From positions 17,164 to 81,163 of the forward strand of contig JAQUPD010000005.1 of assembly GCA_028716785.1 (NCBI GenBank): DNA of 64,000 nt, in the 5' to 3' direction. The DNA is from Fidelibacterota bacterium (GTDB lineage Bacteria; Fidelibacterota; Fidelibacteria; Fidelibacterales; Fidelibacteraceae). Of the stretch, positions 55,357 through 64,000 are shown one piece after another. Positions within the stretch are counted from its first letter, which is position 1. Each line of letters starts with the position of its first letter. The translations under genes and the position numbers were made by a program. The notes under the pieces are model-generated. The model made no database searches. It had not been told where the DNA came from and worked only from the letters and a program-made list of their open reading frames with translations.

Positions 55357-56691
55357 TTATGATACTTTTTGTTTAAGTTTTAATTCTGAAACACGCATTT
55401 TCCCTACCCGTATCCATTGAACCAAGGGGATGTGGGCTGGACAAGAAAAGGCACACGAACCACATTCGATACACGTTTGAATTCCCAACTTATCCGCTTC
55501 TTCATATTTTTTATGTTCCGTAAGTTTTGCAAGTCTTGTAGGAAGCAAATACATAGGACAGGCATCTACACAGGCACCACAGCGAATACAGGGATAATGC
55601 TCTACCATTTTTACCATTTTTGAGGTATTACATACAATCCCTCCTGCGGCTTTTATTATAGGAATAGATAAATCGTATTGGGCTTGACCCATCATGGGAC
55701 CACCCATAAAAACCATGGTTGTTTCATCTTTTAATCCCCCACAAAAATCGATTAAATCACTAAAGGGGGTTCCAATGCGGGTAAGGACATTTTTAGGATT
55801 TATAATCCCATCGCCTGTAACGGTTGTAACGCGTTCGATAAGAGGAATTCCTTTCAAAACGGCATCTGCAACGGCTTTTGCTGTCGCCACATTGTTTACA
55901 ACAACGCCAACATCCATGGGGAGACCTCCAACGGGGACATTTCGATTCAAGACGGATTTAATGAGCAATTTTTCAGCACCCTGCGGATATTTGACTTCCA
56001 AGGGAACAACCTGATAGGGATATCCTAAATCATTAACCCGCTGACTCATTATTTCTATGGCATCGGGCTTATTGTTTTCTATGCCAATGTATCCATTCTT
56101 AACATTCAAAAGGGACATGATGATGTGCATCCCCTTCAAAATCTGGTCCGTATATTCTACCATTAGTCGATGATCAGAAGTAAGATAAGGTTCACATTCT
56201 ACCCCATTCAAAATAAAGGAATCTATTTTTTTGTCTGGTGGGGGATTAAGCTTAACATGTGTGGGAAAACCTGCACCACCCATACCAACAATTCCTGCAT
56301 CATTGATAAGTTTTATTACTTCAACACGGGGCATTTTTTCCCAATTTTTTGGAATGGGCAGATACTCCCATTCATCATCCTCGCTCGTGCGCTCAATGTG
56401 GATCATCTCAACCCGCATCCCCAAAGGATGAGGAAATTTATCAATAGCTTTTACCTCTCCGGTAATACTTGCATGAATAGGTGCCGAAACATAAGCACTA
56501 CTTCTTCCAATCATCTGTCCTGTTTTTACAGTTTCACCCTTCTTGACCAAAGGCTCGCAAGGTGCTCCAATATGCTGCTGCAAGGGAATGTAGACTCGCT
56601 GCGGAAGAGGTAATTTTTCAATTTTTTTATCTTGACTGAATTCTTTATACTCGTTCAGATGAATGCCCTTTTTAAATGTTCGTAATTTCAA
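55357..56691 (-). CDS. rnfC: Electron transport complex subunit RnfC
   Basis: This 444-residue peripheral NADH dehydrogenase-like subunit of Rnf holds an FMN/NADH site (GMGGAGFPTHVKLN near 136-149) and two 4Fe-4S sites in CIRCGACVDACP near 374-385 and CIECGSCAFSCP near 413-424. It begins with TTG at 56691. An ATG eight bases upstream, in another frame, follows the best ribosome site (GGGAG) and reads a stop after eight codons, so translation initiation may be modulated. It is first in the rnfCDGEA-x-B-rseC operon. Confidence 0.94.
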   Translation of the reverse strand: MKLRTFKKGIHLNEYKEFSQDKKIEKLPLPQRVYIPLQQHIGAPCEPLVKKGETVKTGQMIGRSSAYVSAPIHASITGEVKAIDKFPHPLGMRVEMIHIERTSEDDEWEYLPIPKNWEKMPRVEVIKLINDAGIVGMGGAGFPTHVKLNPPPDKKIDSFILNGVECEPYLTSDHRLMVEYTDQILKGMHIIMSLLNVKNGYIGIENNKPDAIEIMSQRVNDLGYPYQVVPLEVKYPQGAEKLLIKSVLNRNVPVGGLPMDVGVVVNNVATAKAVADAVLKGIPLIERVTTVTGDGIINPKNVLTRIGTPFSDLIDFCGGLKDETTMVFMGGPMMGQAQYDLSIPIIKAAGGIVCNTSKMVKMVEHYPCIRCGACVDACPMYLLPTRLAKLTEHKKYEEADKLGIQTCIECGSCAFSCPAHIPLVQWIRVGKMRVSELKLKQKVS

Positions 56692-56924
56692 TGTTCATAA
56701 TCTCCCATCTTACTTAACTGATTTGTTTATGTGATTCGTCTTTCTAACTGCTAAGTGGACATCTTAGGGCAAAATATAGAGAAAAATTTAAAATTCTAAA
56801 ATACTTAACCATCTTTCTTTATTGAATGATACAAAAATAATTATTAAGCTAACATACCAGGATCTTTCTCCTAGAAAGGTGGAAGATTCATAGTGTAATA
56901 AGATAAAAAGGCAAAAGGGATGAT

Positions 56925-57896
56925 ATGGTACGGAATGATCTGAAAAAAGTGGAAGAATTTGTTGCAAACAGTGCCATTGTCTCCGTCTTAATCATTCGAG
57001 AAATGGCTCTTCGGCGGACGCGTGAGGGAAAACCGTATCTTGATTTGGTACTAGGAGATAAAACAGGTCGGATAAGTGCTAAGGTGTGGGATCACGGCGA
57101 AGAACTCGCAAAAATTTTAAAAGTAGGAATCCCTGTAGGAGTCCGGGGGCAATGTGAGGAGTATATGGGATTGCCCCAACTTATTGTTCATTCCATAAAA
57201 CCGCTATCTTCAAAAGATCTTAACGAAATAGGCATTTCGTGGGATCAATTTTTTCCTACCACTGAAAAAGATAAAGAGCTTATGTGGCAGGCACTTTTAG
57301 ATGCGATCGATACTATGGAAGATTCATGGCTCAAAGAACTCACCTTAAGGCTTTATAAAGAAAATGAAGAAAAAATAAAAACCCATCCTGCCAGTTTAAA
57401 ATTCCACCATGCCTATGTGGGAGGTTTTTTGGAACATGTTTATACAATGCTTATGATCGCCGAAGCAGCAGCAACAATATATCCAGTAAGTCGTGATTTG
57501 CTAATAAGCGGGATTATCCTCCATGATATTGGTAAATTAGAAGAATTAAAAGGATTCCCTGATAATTATTATACCGATGAAGGAAATCTTTTGGGACATA
57601 CGATTCAGGGATTCAGTATGGTTCGGGATAAAATCCGTGAAATTGATGGTTTCCCTGCAACTACTGCACGAAAATTAGAGCATATCATCGTAGCGCATCA
57701 AGGGGAATATGAGTATCAAGCACCCAAAAAACCAGCTTTCCCAGAAGCGCTGCTTGTCCACTATATTGATGAAATGGATGCTCGAATGAATATAATGAAA
57801 CAAATTTGTGAAGAAGACTTTTCAGAAGGAATTTGGACAAATAATCGGAATTATTTTCGTATCCCAATCATGAAGCCAGAGGAGGAAGATGAATAA
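56925..57896 (+). CDS. yhaM: 3'-5' exoribonuclease YhaM-like (OB fold + HD domain)
   Basis: This 323-residue protein has an N-terminal OB fold (residues about 15-95, with LDLVLGDKTGRISAKVWDHG) and an HD phosphohydrolase domain. The HD site is visible as FHHAYVGGFLEHVYTM near 160-175, then GIILHDIGKLEEL near 197-209, then the HIIVAHQGEYEY segment. YhaM-type enzymes trim single-stranded RNA and DNA ends and need Mn2+. It overlaps the next gene by eight bases. Confidence 0.9.
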   Translation: MVRNDLKKVEEFVANSAIVSVLIIREMALRRTREGKPYLDLVLGDKTGRISAKVWDHGEELAKILKVGIPVGVRGQCEEYMGLPQLIVHSIKPLSSKDLNEIGISWDQFFPTTEKDKELMWQALLDAIDTMEDSWLKELTLRLYKENEEKIKTHPASLKFHHAYVGGFLEHVYTMLMIAEAAATIYPVSRDLLISGIILHDIGKLEELKGFPDNYYTDEGNLLGHTIQGFSMVRDKIREIDGFPATTARKLEHIIVAHQGEYEYQAPKKPAFPEALLVHYIDEMDARMNIMKQICEEDFSEGIWTNNRNYFRIPIMKPEEEDE

Positions 57897-58467
57897 GTAT
57901 GCTCATTTTGAACAAAACCGCACCTCTGTTGAAACCGGTGTTTTTTTAGCTCTTTTTTGGGGTCTTGGTTATACTTTTTTATATGTTCCCAATGTAGAAT
58001 TTATTCTTTTTGTGGCTTTTCTCAGTGGTGTGTTTTTGGGGTGGACTCGAGGTCTTTTTGTTGCCTTGGTGGGTGAAGGTGTTTTTTCTATAGCAAATCC
58101 CATGGGCAGCGGACTTGCCTATCCACCTATGCTGATAGCACAGCTCCTTAGCTTTGGCATCATAGCCTCTGTAGGCTATGGATTCCGACCTATCCTCCGA
58201 AAAAATAAAAATAAAAAAAAATCCCTTATCGTTATTATGGGATTAACAGGATTTCTACTAACGTTTCTTTACGATAGCCTTACAAGTCTGGCTTTTCCTC
58301 TGGCATCCGGCTTTAAAGGGGCACAAATCTGGGCTGTTTATTTATCAGGGCTTCCTTTTTATGGGATTCATATTCTATCCAATACGTTGATTTTTTCTCT
58401 TTTAGGCTCTTTTTTAATTCAATTTGTTGACAAAAAATATCCCCATTATCTTCGTGAGGAAACATAA
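57889..58467 (+). CDS. ECF transporter S component-like membrane protein
   Basis: This 192-residue membrane protein has six helices and the look of a substrate-capture (S) subunit of an energy-coupling-factor vitamin transporter. FLSGVFLGWTRGLFVALVGE and FSIANPMGSGLAYPPMLIAQ near 44-85 are typical of such subunits. No ATPase or T subunit is in the window, so it would rely on a shared module elsewhere. It overlaps yhaM by eight bases and leads into a barrel-protein gene. Substrate is unknown. Confidence 0.65.
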   Translation: MNKYAHFEQNRTSVETGVFLALFWGLGYTFLYVPNVEFILFVAFLSGVFLGWTRGLFVALVGEGVFSIANPMGSGLAYPPMLIAQLLSFGIIASVGYGFRPILRKNKNKKKSLIVIMGLTGFLLTFLYDSLTSLAFPLASGFKGAQIWAVYLSGLPFYGIHILSNTLIFSLLGSFLIQFVDKKYPHYLREET

Positions 58468-58468
58468 T

Positions 58469-59941
58469 ATGAAAAAAAGTGCTTTCTTTATGCTCCTTTT
58501 TATTTCATCCTCGTTGTTTAGTCAGCAACTTGCACTTGAAAAATTTGGCAAAGAATTTACCTTTTTACCAGAGGCATTAGATGGCACAACAGGTCTGCCT
58601 GTAATATGGTTGCAAACTCAACATTGTGGGGAATTTCCCTCTGTTGATTCAACGGTTTCGAGAGCCCAATGGGAAATGGGAGATTATGAACTATCCAATG
58701 TTAATGTGTTCTTTTCGCCAGTATCCGCCCATAACCGATGGGTTTTAGAAGGCCAATGGCTTACGTATGAAGGATATAGCAAACTCTATCGAAACGATTT
58801 TCAGGCAAGTTTTTCTTCCGGAGAACATAATGTCCGTTTAAGTATTGTGAATGTGAAACCCCAAATATATGAACCTACATGGAGCCGTTTTACGCGTTGG
58901 GATGCTAGGACTCAACGCTTAGAATGGCAGATGGAAAAAGACGTGGGGCGATTCACCTTTGATTCCTTTGTTGAGGGTCGGTATAGCCGTTTTAAACCAG
59001 ACCGCGGGAATCCTCTCCTAAATAAAAAAACCCGCTATGCTGAACTTCTCGGTGAAGCCACACTCCATGGAAATATTTGGTCTGCAACGCTTTCTGGCGA
59101 ATGGTTTGAGTCATGGATAGATACAACGCATTTTCGGTTTTCTCAGATAAACCTCTCTCCCCAATTTAATCATCCCTATGGTGCCATAGGGTTTACGCTT
59201 TGGACAAATAATGAAGAAGCATTTGGCTATGATGGCTGGCTGGAGTTTTCTAAAGGGGGTGTAAGTGTTGCTGTTGCCTTGGAATCCCGTTTTTATCCCG
59301 CAATCTTTATAACACACTTTAACACGGACACGGAAGCAGATTTTTATTCAGCTAGGTTTTGTTTTGAACAATCTTGGAGGGATTGGATTCATATAAACAT
59401 TGTTCATGAATGGCAATCCCGAGTGGATCAGTCTTATATTTTGCTCTATGACCCAATGACCTCGAGCGTGTCAATGGAATCAGATGATTCGCCTCTTCTA
59501 ATGCGAGGGGAAGGCAAACTTGAAATTGGGAAAGAAAGATTAAAAGCAGATGTTTCATGGAATTATCGGGACTTTGATGGTCTTGAATATCTTTGGTATC
59601 ATCCTGGAAGAATTAATATTCAACCTGGAATAACTACTGGAACAACACTTTTTGACCATTTAAATCTTTTTCTTCGTCTTGAAGCCCTATGGCAATGCCA
59701 CGATGTTTTAGAATCAGTATGGTTCCTCCCAGAATTACCAGGATTTGTCCCTGTTAAAAATTATTCTGGTAAACAAGAATCCGACTGGACATTTAATGCA
59801 AAAATTACGGCTCTTGTCAAAACGTTTACACTGTCAGCAGGGATTGACAATATCCTTAAAAAAGAGATTTATCCAGCACAAAATATCATGTCAAATTCAC
59901 GGATGTTTGTTGTGAATATTGATTGGCTTTGGTATCAGTAA
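58469..59941 (+). CDS. Putative outer-membrane beta-barrel protein
   Basis: This 490-residue exported protein begins MKKSAFFMLLFISSSLFSQQ, a signal peptide. The rest alternates short amphipathic beta strands with aromatic girdles (for example RWVLEGQWLTYEGYS, ATLSGEWFESWID, FLRLEALWQCHD). It ends RMFVVNIDWLWYQ, an aromatic-rich C-terminal strand usual for outer-membrane barrels. I see no TonB plug domain or TonB box. It directly follows the ECF S component, in the same direction, with its start just after that gene's stop (58467), which suggests uptake of the same compound across the outer membrane. Function is inferred from context only. Confidence 0.6.
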   Translation: MKKSAFFMLLFISSSLFSQQLALEKFGKEFTFLPEALDGTTGLPVIWLQTQHCGEFPSVDSTVSRAQWEMGDYELSNVNVFFSPVSAHNRWVLEGQWLTYEGYSKLYRNDFQASFSSGEHNVRLSIVNVKPQIYEPTWSRFTRWDARTQRLEWQMEKDVGRFTFDSFVEGRYSRFKPDRGNPLLNKKTRYAELLGEATLHGNIWSATLSGEWFESWIDTTHFRFSQINLSPQFNHPYGAIGFTLWTNNEEAFGYDGWLEFSKGGVSVAVALESRFYPAIFITHFNTDTEADFYSARFCFEQSWRDWIHINIVHEWQSRVDQSYILLYDPMTSSVSMESDDSPLLMRGEGKLEIGKERLKADVSWNYRDFDGLEYLWYHPGRINIQPGITTGTTLFDHLNLFLRLEALWQCHDVLESVWFLPELPGFVPVKNYSGKQESDWTFNAKITALVKTFTLSAGIDNILKKEIYPAQNIMSNSRMFVVNIDWLWYQ

Positions 59942-59994
59942 TTTAGTTATTCAAGAAGATGTTCTTTTGTTGAGTAAAAAATCGGGTAGTATCG

Positions 59995-60903
59995 TTATTT
60001 CCAAATATAAGGAGTTTCTTGATAGACATAATAATTCAGCCAATTTGAAAAAAGCAAACTAGCATGAGCTCGCCAGCTAACTTTGGGACTTTCCGTAGGA
60101 TCATCATTGGGGAAGTAATTTTTAGGAATTTGAATTGGAAGGTTGGCTGCTTTATCTCGTTCATATTCATTTTTTAGGGTATCTTTGCTGTATTCAGGAT
60201 GACCTGTAATAAAAATTTGTCTTCCATTTTTTGTGGAAATAATGCCAACTCCTGCTTCTTGTGACTTAGCAAGAATATTTAATGTTGAAACAGATCGGAT
60301 ATCTGCTTCACGAATTTCCGTGTGGCGGCTATGAGGCATCATAAAGCAATCATCAAATCCCCGAAAAAGGGGGATGTTTTTAGTAAGTACCCGATGGGGA
60401 AAAATGCCAAAACATTTTTGGGGAAGAGAATATTTTGGAATCCTAAAAAAATGATAGAGTCCTGCCTGGGCTGCCCAACATAAATAAAGGGTGGATGTAA
60501 TATGATCTGTTGACCATTCCATGATTTCTTGCAATTCTTTCCAGTAAGTTACCTCTTCAAAGGATAACTTTTCAACAGGCGCTCCTGTGATGATCATTCC
60601 ATCATATCGATTCTTATAAATGTCTTTAAATGTTAGATAAAATTGTTCAATGTGTTCGCGGGGGGTATTTTTTGAAGTATGGGTAGACATGTGTAAAAGA
60701 TCCAGTTCAACCTGGAGAGGTGTATTTGATAACATGCGAATAAGATCTGTTTCTGTTACAATTTTTAAGGGCATCAAATTGAGGATAAGAAGTCTGAGAG
60801 GACGGATATCTTGATGTTTTGCCCGACTTTCGGTCATGACAAAAATATTCTCTTTTTTTAGTTCTGAAATGGCAGGAAGTTTGTCGGGAACATTAACAGG
60901 CAT
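59995..60903 (-). CDS. metA: Homoserine O-acyltransferase (probably acetyl-specific)
   Basis: This 302-residue class I glutamine amidotransferase-fold enzyme activates homoserine for methionine synthesis. [18 protein letters not shown] near 37-54, the catalytic Cys in [13 protein letters not shown] near 140-152, and the His and Glu in [13 protein letters not shown] near 231-243 are present. The substrate-determining loop is [15 protein letters not shown]: Glu follows GAPV, whereas succinyl-CoA enzymes have Gly there (GAPLG in E. coli). This fits acetyl-CoA use and the neighbouring O-acetylhomoserine sulfhydrylase. It begins 11 bases after metY. Confidence 0.93.
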   Translation of the reverse strand: MPVNVPDKLPAISELKKENIFVMTESRAKHQDIRPLRLLILNLMPLKIVTETDLIRMLSNTPLQVELDLLHMSTHTSKNTPREHIEQFYLTFKDIYKNRYDGMIITGAPVEKLSFEEVTYWKELQEIMEWSTDHITSTLYLCWAAQAGLYHFFRIPKYSLPQKCFGIFPHRVLTKNIPLFRGFDDCFMMPHSRHTEIREADIRSVSTLNILAKSQEAGVGIISTKNGRQIFITGHPEYSKDTLKNEYERDKAANLPIQIPKNYFPNDDPTESPKVSWRAHASLLFSNWLNYYVYQETPYIWK

Positions 60904-60914
60904 GCTTTTCTCCT

Positions 60915-62246
<1,332 letters not shown>

Positions 62247-62376
62247 CTAATTGTCAGCAAAATCCCTTTGCCCCCTTAGTTGGAATAAAGAGCAATTGAG
62301 AACCTCATTTAATATAAAAATGGGAATTGCCTTTTGCCATGATATTGGATGATAGAAAGAGAGCATTGGAAAATTA

Positions 62377-62574
62377 TCAAGGTTCTTCTTCTGGCATAAG
62401 GATCCATAAAACAATGTAGACAAGAATTCCAGGAAAAACAGAAGAGATGAGTGAAATAATAACAAAAGCAATACGAAGTGCTGTAACATCCCACCCTAAC
62501 CACTCTGCCAATCCTGCTAAAACTCCAGCAATCATTCGGTTATTCCGGGATCTTTTTAATGGTTTATTATCCAT
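62377..62574 (-). CDS. pspC: PspC-domain protein
   Basis: This 65-residue membrane protein is a short PspC domain: RMIAGVLAGLAEWLGWD near 13-29, VTALRIAFVIISLIS and a second hydrophobic stretch ending in PEEEP. PspC proteins link envelope stress to the phage-shock response by binding regulators at the inner membrane. It stands alone on the minus strand, upstream of metY by 160 bp. Stand-alone short PspC proteins are common. Confidence 0.9.
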   Translation of the reverse strand: MDNKPLKRSRNNRMIAGVLAGLAEWLGWDVTALRIAFVIISLISSVFPGILVYIVLWILMPEEEP

Positions 62575-62735
62575 AATTGCTCCTTTATCCTCTTGAAAGT
62601 TTACAATAAAAATATTGAAACAACAATCATAGAGAGATATAAAAATTTTATCTTTTTATAAATGACTTGCAAATATATTTAAAGTTATGGTAATTTTAAT
62701 AAATCAGTAAAAGTGTAACACAAACAAAGGAGGGA

Positions 62736-63992
62736 ATGTTGAAGACACTTAAGCTTTTATGTGTGGTCGTTTTAAGTTTACTTTCCATCACTGCTTTTGC
62801 AGGAGGGATTGTGACAAACACGAATCAAAGTGCACACTATGTGCGAACGTTGAACCGAAATGCATCCACAGATATTGATGCGGTTTATTATAATCCAGCC
62901 GGGTTGACAACTTTTGATGATGGCATGTATTTACATGTTGCCAATCAGATGGTCTGGCAGACAAAAACCACTATCAATAATTTTCCTTATTTAAACGATG
63001 ATGAGTTTGTAGGAGATGTTTTTGCCCCGTTGTTTCCCAATGTTTATTTTGCCTATAAACAAGGGAAACTTGCTGTATCAGCTGGCTTTGAACCCATCGG
63101 TGGCGGCGGAAGCGCCGTGTATGAAGATGGATTACCATCCTTTGAAATAATGGTATCGGCGCCCCTTATTGCAGGGGGTGCTCAAGGATATCGGTTGGAC
63201 ACAAAATTTGAAGGATCTTCTGTCTATTATGGAGGCCAGGTTGGGGTTACGTACAAGGTTCATGATATGTTTTCGTTGGGGCTTGGTGGACGAGTTGTGT
63301 TAGCTCAAAATTCTTACACTGGCCATATAAAAGATATTGAGATGACCCTCGATGGAACAAACTGGATATCTCCCGGGATTGATGATATTGAAGTGGATGT
63401 TGAACAAAGTGCTACAGGAATTAGTCCCATTTTTAGTGCTTTTATTACACCTGTAAAAGACCTGGGTCTTGCCCTTCGCTATGAAATGAAAACTGAATTG
63501 ACATTGGAAAATGAGACGATAGTAGATGACTCTGGTATGTTCCCTGACGGTGCTGAAACTCATGCAGATATGCCTGCTTTACTAGCTTTGGGTGTTGGCT
63601 ATCGCGTGATGCCTAGCCTCAACGCTGAAGTTGATTTTACCTACTATTTCAATGAGGATGTGAATTGGGATGGAAAAGAAGACGATATTGACAATGGCAT
63701 TGAATTTGGGGTAGCCCTTGAATATGATTTATCAGAAAAACTGTTGGTCAGTGCTGGATATCTCTATAATGATCAAAAGGTAAAACCAGAATACCAGACC
63801 GATCTTAGCTATAGCTTACCTTCCAATTCTGTTGCCGGCGGTTTTGGCTATAACATCACACCAAAACTGACCCTCAATGCAGGTCTTATTTATGTTTTAT
63901 ATGGTAAAGACGAAAAAGTCACTCTGATCTATACTGAAAAATATGAAAAAACAACGTTGAATATTGGATTTGGTATTGATTATAACTTTTAG
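62736..63992 (+). CDS. OmpP1/FadL-family outer-membrane porin
   Basis: This 418-residue protein starts with a signal peptide (cut after ITAFA near residue 22). Its mature part has the family opening TNTNQSAHYVRTLNRNASTD and AVYYNPAGLTTFDDGMYL near 49-66. A long series of barrel strands follows and it ends KTTLNIGFGIDYNF with a C-terminal aromatic Phe. FadL-type porins let long-chain fatty acids and other hydrophobic compounds cross the outer membrane. Start is ATG 62736 with AAAGGAGG in front. The gene ends eight bases before the window border and is complete. Confidence 0.9.
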   Translation: MLKTLKLLCVVVLSLLSITAFAGGIVTNTNQSAHYVRTLNRNASTDIDAVYYNPAGLTTFDDGMYLHVANQMVWQTKTTINNFPYLNDDEFVGDVFAPLFPNVYFAYKQGKLAVSAGFEPIGGGGSAVYEDGLPSFEIMVSAPLIAGGAQGYRLDTKFEGSSVYYGGQVGVTYKVHDMFSLGLGGRVVLAQNSYTGHIKDIEMTLDGTNWISPGIDDIEVDVEQSATGISPIFSAFITPVKDLGLALRYEMKTELTLENETIVDDSGMFPDGAETHADMPALLALGVGYRVMPSLNAEVDFTYYFNEDVNWDGKEDDIDNGIEFGVALEYDLSEKLLVSAGYLYNDQKVKPEYQTDLSYSLPSNSVAGGFGYNITPKLTLNAGLIYVLYGKDEKVTLIYTEKYEKTTLNIGFGIDYNF

Positions 63993-64000
63993 CACTTTCT

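Overview
The window carries a Gram-negative chromosome segment: lipid A genes (lpxB, lpxK), a lipopolysaccharide-core glycosyltransferase cluster, two outer-membrane barrel proteins and an OmpP1/FadL-like protein. An Rnf complex and an NAD-linked (class 1B, PyrD/PyrK) dihydroorotate dehydrogenase suggest anaerobic metabolism. One secreted protein ends in a PNPFNPST-type C-terminal sorting domain, typical of the FCB assemblage (Ignavibacteria, Calditrichota, Marinimicrobia, Cloacimonadota and relatives). The host is therefore probably an uncultured anaerobic FCB-type bacterium; this placement is an inference. I saw no rRNA, tRNA or CRISPR array.

Layout. 0.1-3.7 kb: a small DUF2007-like protein, then a tight NAD-salvage operon (macrodomain protein, pncB, pncA) and a flavin reductase. 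3.7-8.8 kb (minus): lpxK, lpxB, a Gfo/Idh/MocA oxidoreductase, a thioredoxin-fold lipid- or envelope-side protein and an amino-acid permease. 9-10.9 kb: alanine racemase with a 260-residue C-terminal extension of unknown function. 10.9-16.5 kb is a decayed accessory zone: a frameshifted four-helix-bundle (23S rRNA intervening-sequence) protein gene, mntP, an SRAP protein, the remains of an ISL3-family transposase, and a secreted sorting-domain protein behind a hairpin and a run of ten G. 16.5-20.4 kb: a DUF1460 lipoprotein, a CDF metal exporter, DAHP synthase and a nitroreductase pseudogene.

20.4-38.8 kb is one continuous plus-strand nucleotide-biosynthesis supercluster: purM-purSL-purQ-purH-purCE-purB-purD-purN-purF followed directly by pyrC-pyrE-pyrF-pyrB-pyrI-pyrD-pyrK, mostly with overlapping start/stop codons. 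PurC is fused to a class II PurE, as in animal PAICS, and no purK is present, which fits. carAB, guaAB and purA are not in the window.

38.9-43.5 kb (minus): spmA/spmB-like membrane proteins and uvrA, each unit with a recognisable intrinsic terminator. 43.7-50.9 kb (plus): anmK, then two GT2, one GT4 and one GT9 glycosyltransferases, an ATP-grasp enzyme and a CDP-glycerol glycerophosphotransferase-like protein; this looks like LPS core assembly with an unusual terminal modification. 51-56.7 kb (minus): rnfC-D-G-E-A, a 70-residue Cys-rich membrane protein, rnfB and an RseC-like protein. 56.9-59.9 kb (plus): YhaM-like nuclease, ECF transporter S component and a barrel protein, perhaps a nutrient uptake pair. 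60-62.6 kb (minus): metY-metA for methionine via O-acetylhomoserine, and a PspC protein. The window ends with a FadL-family porin.
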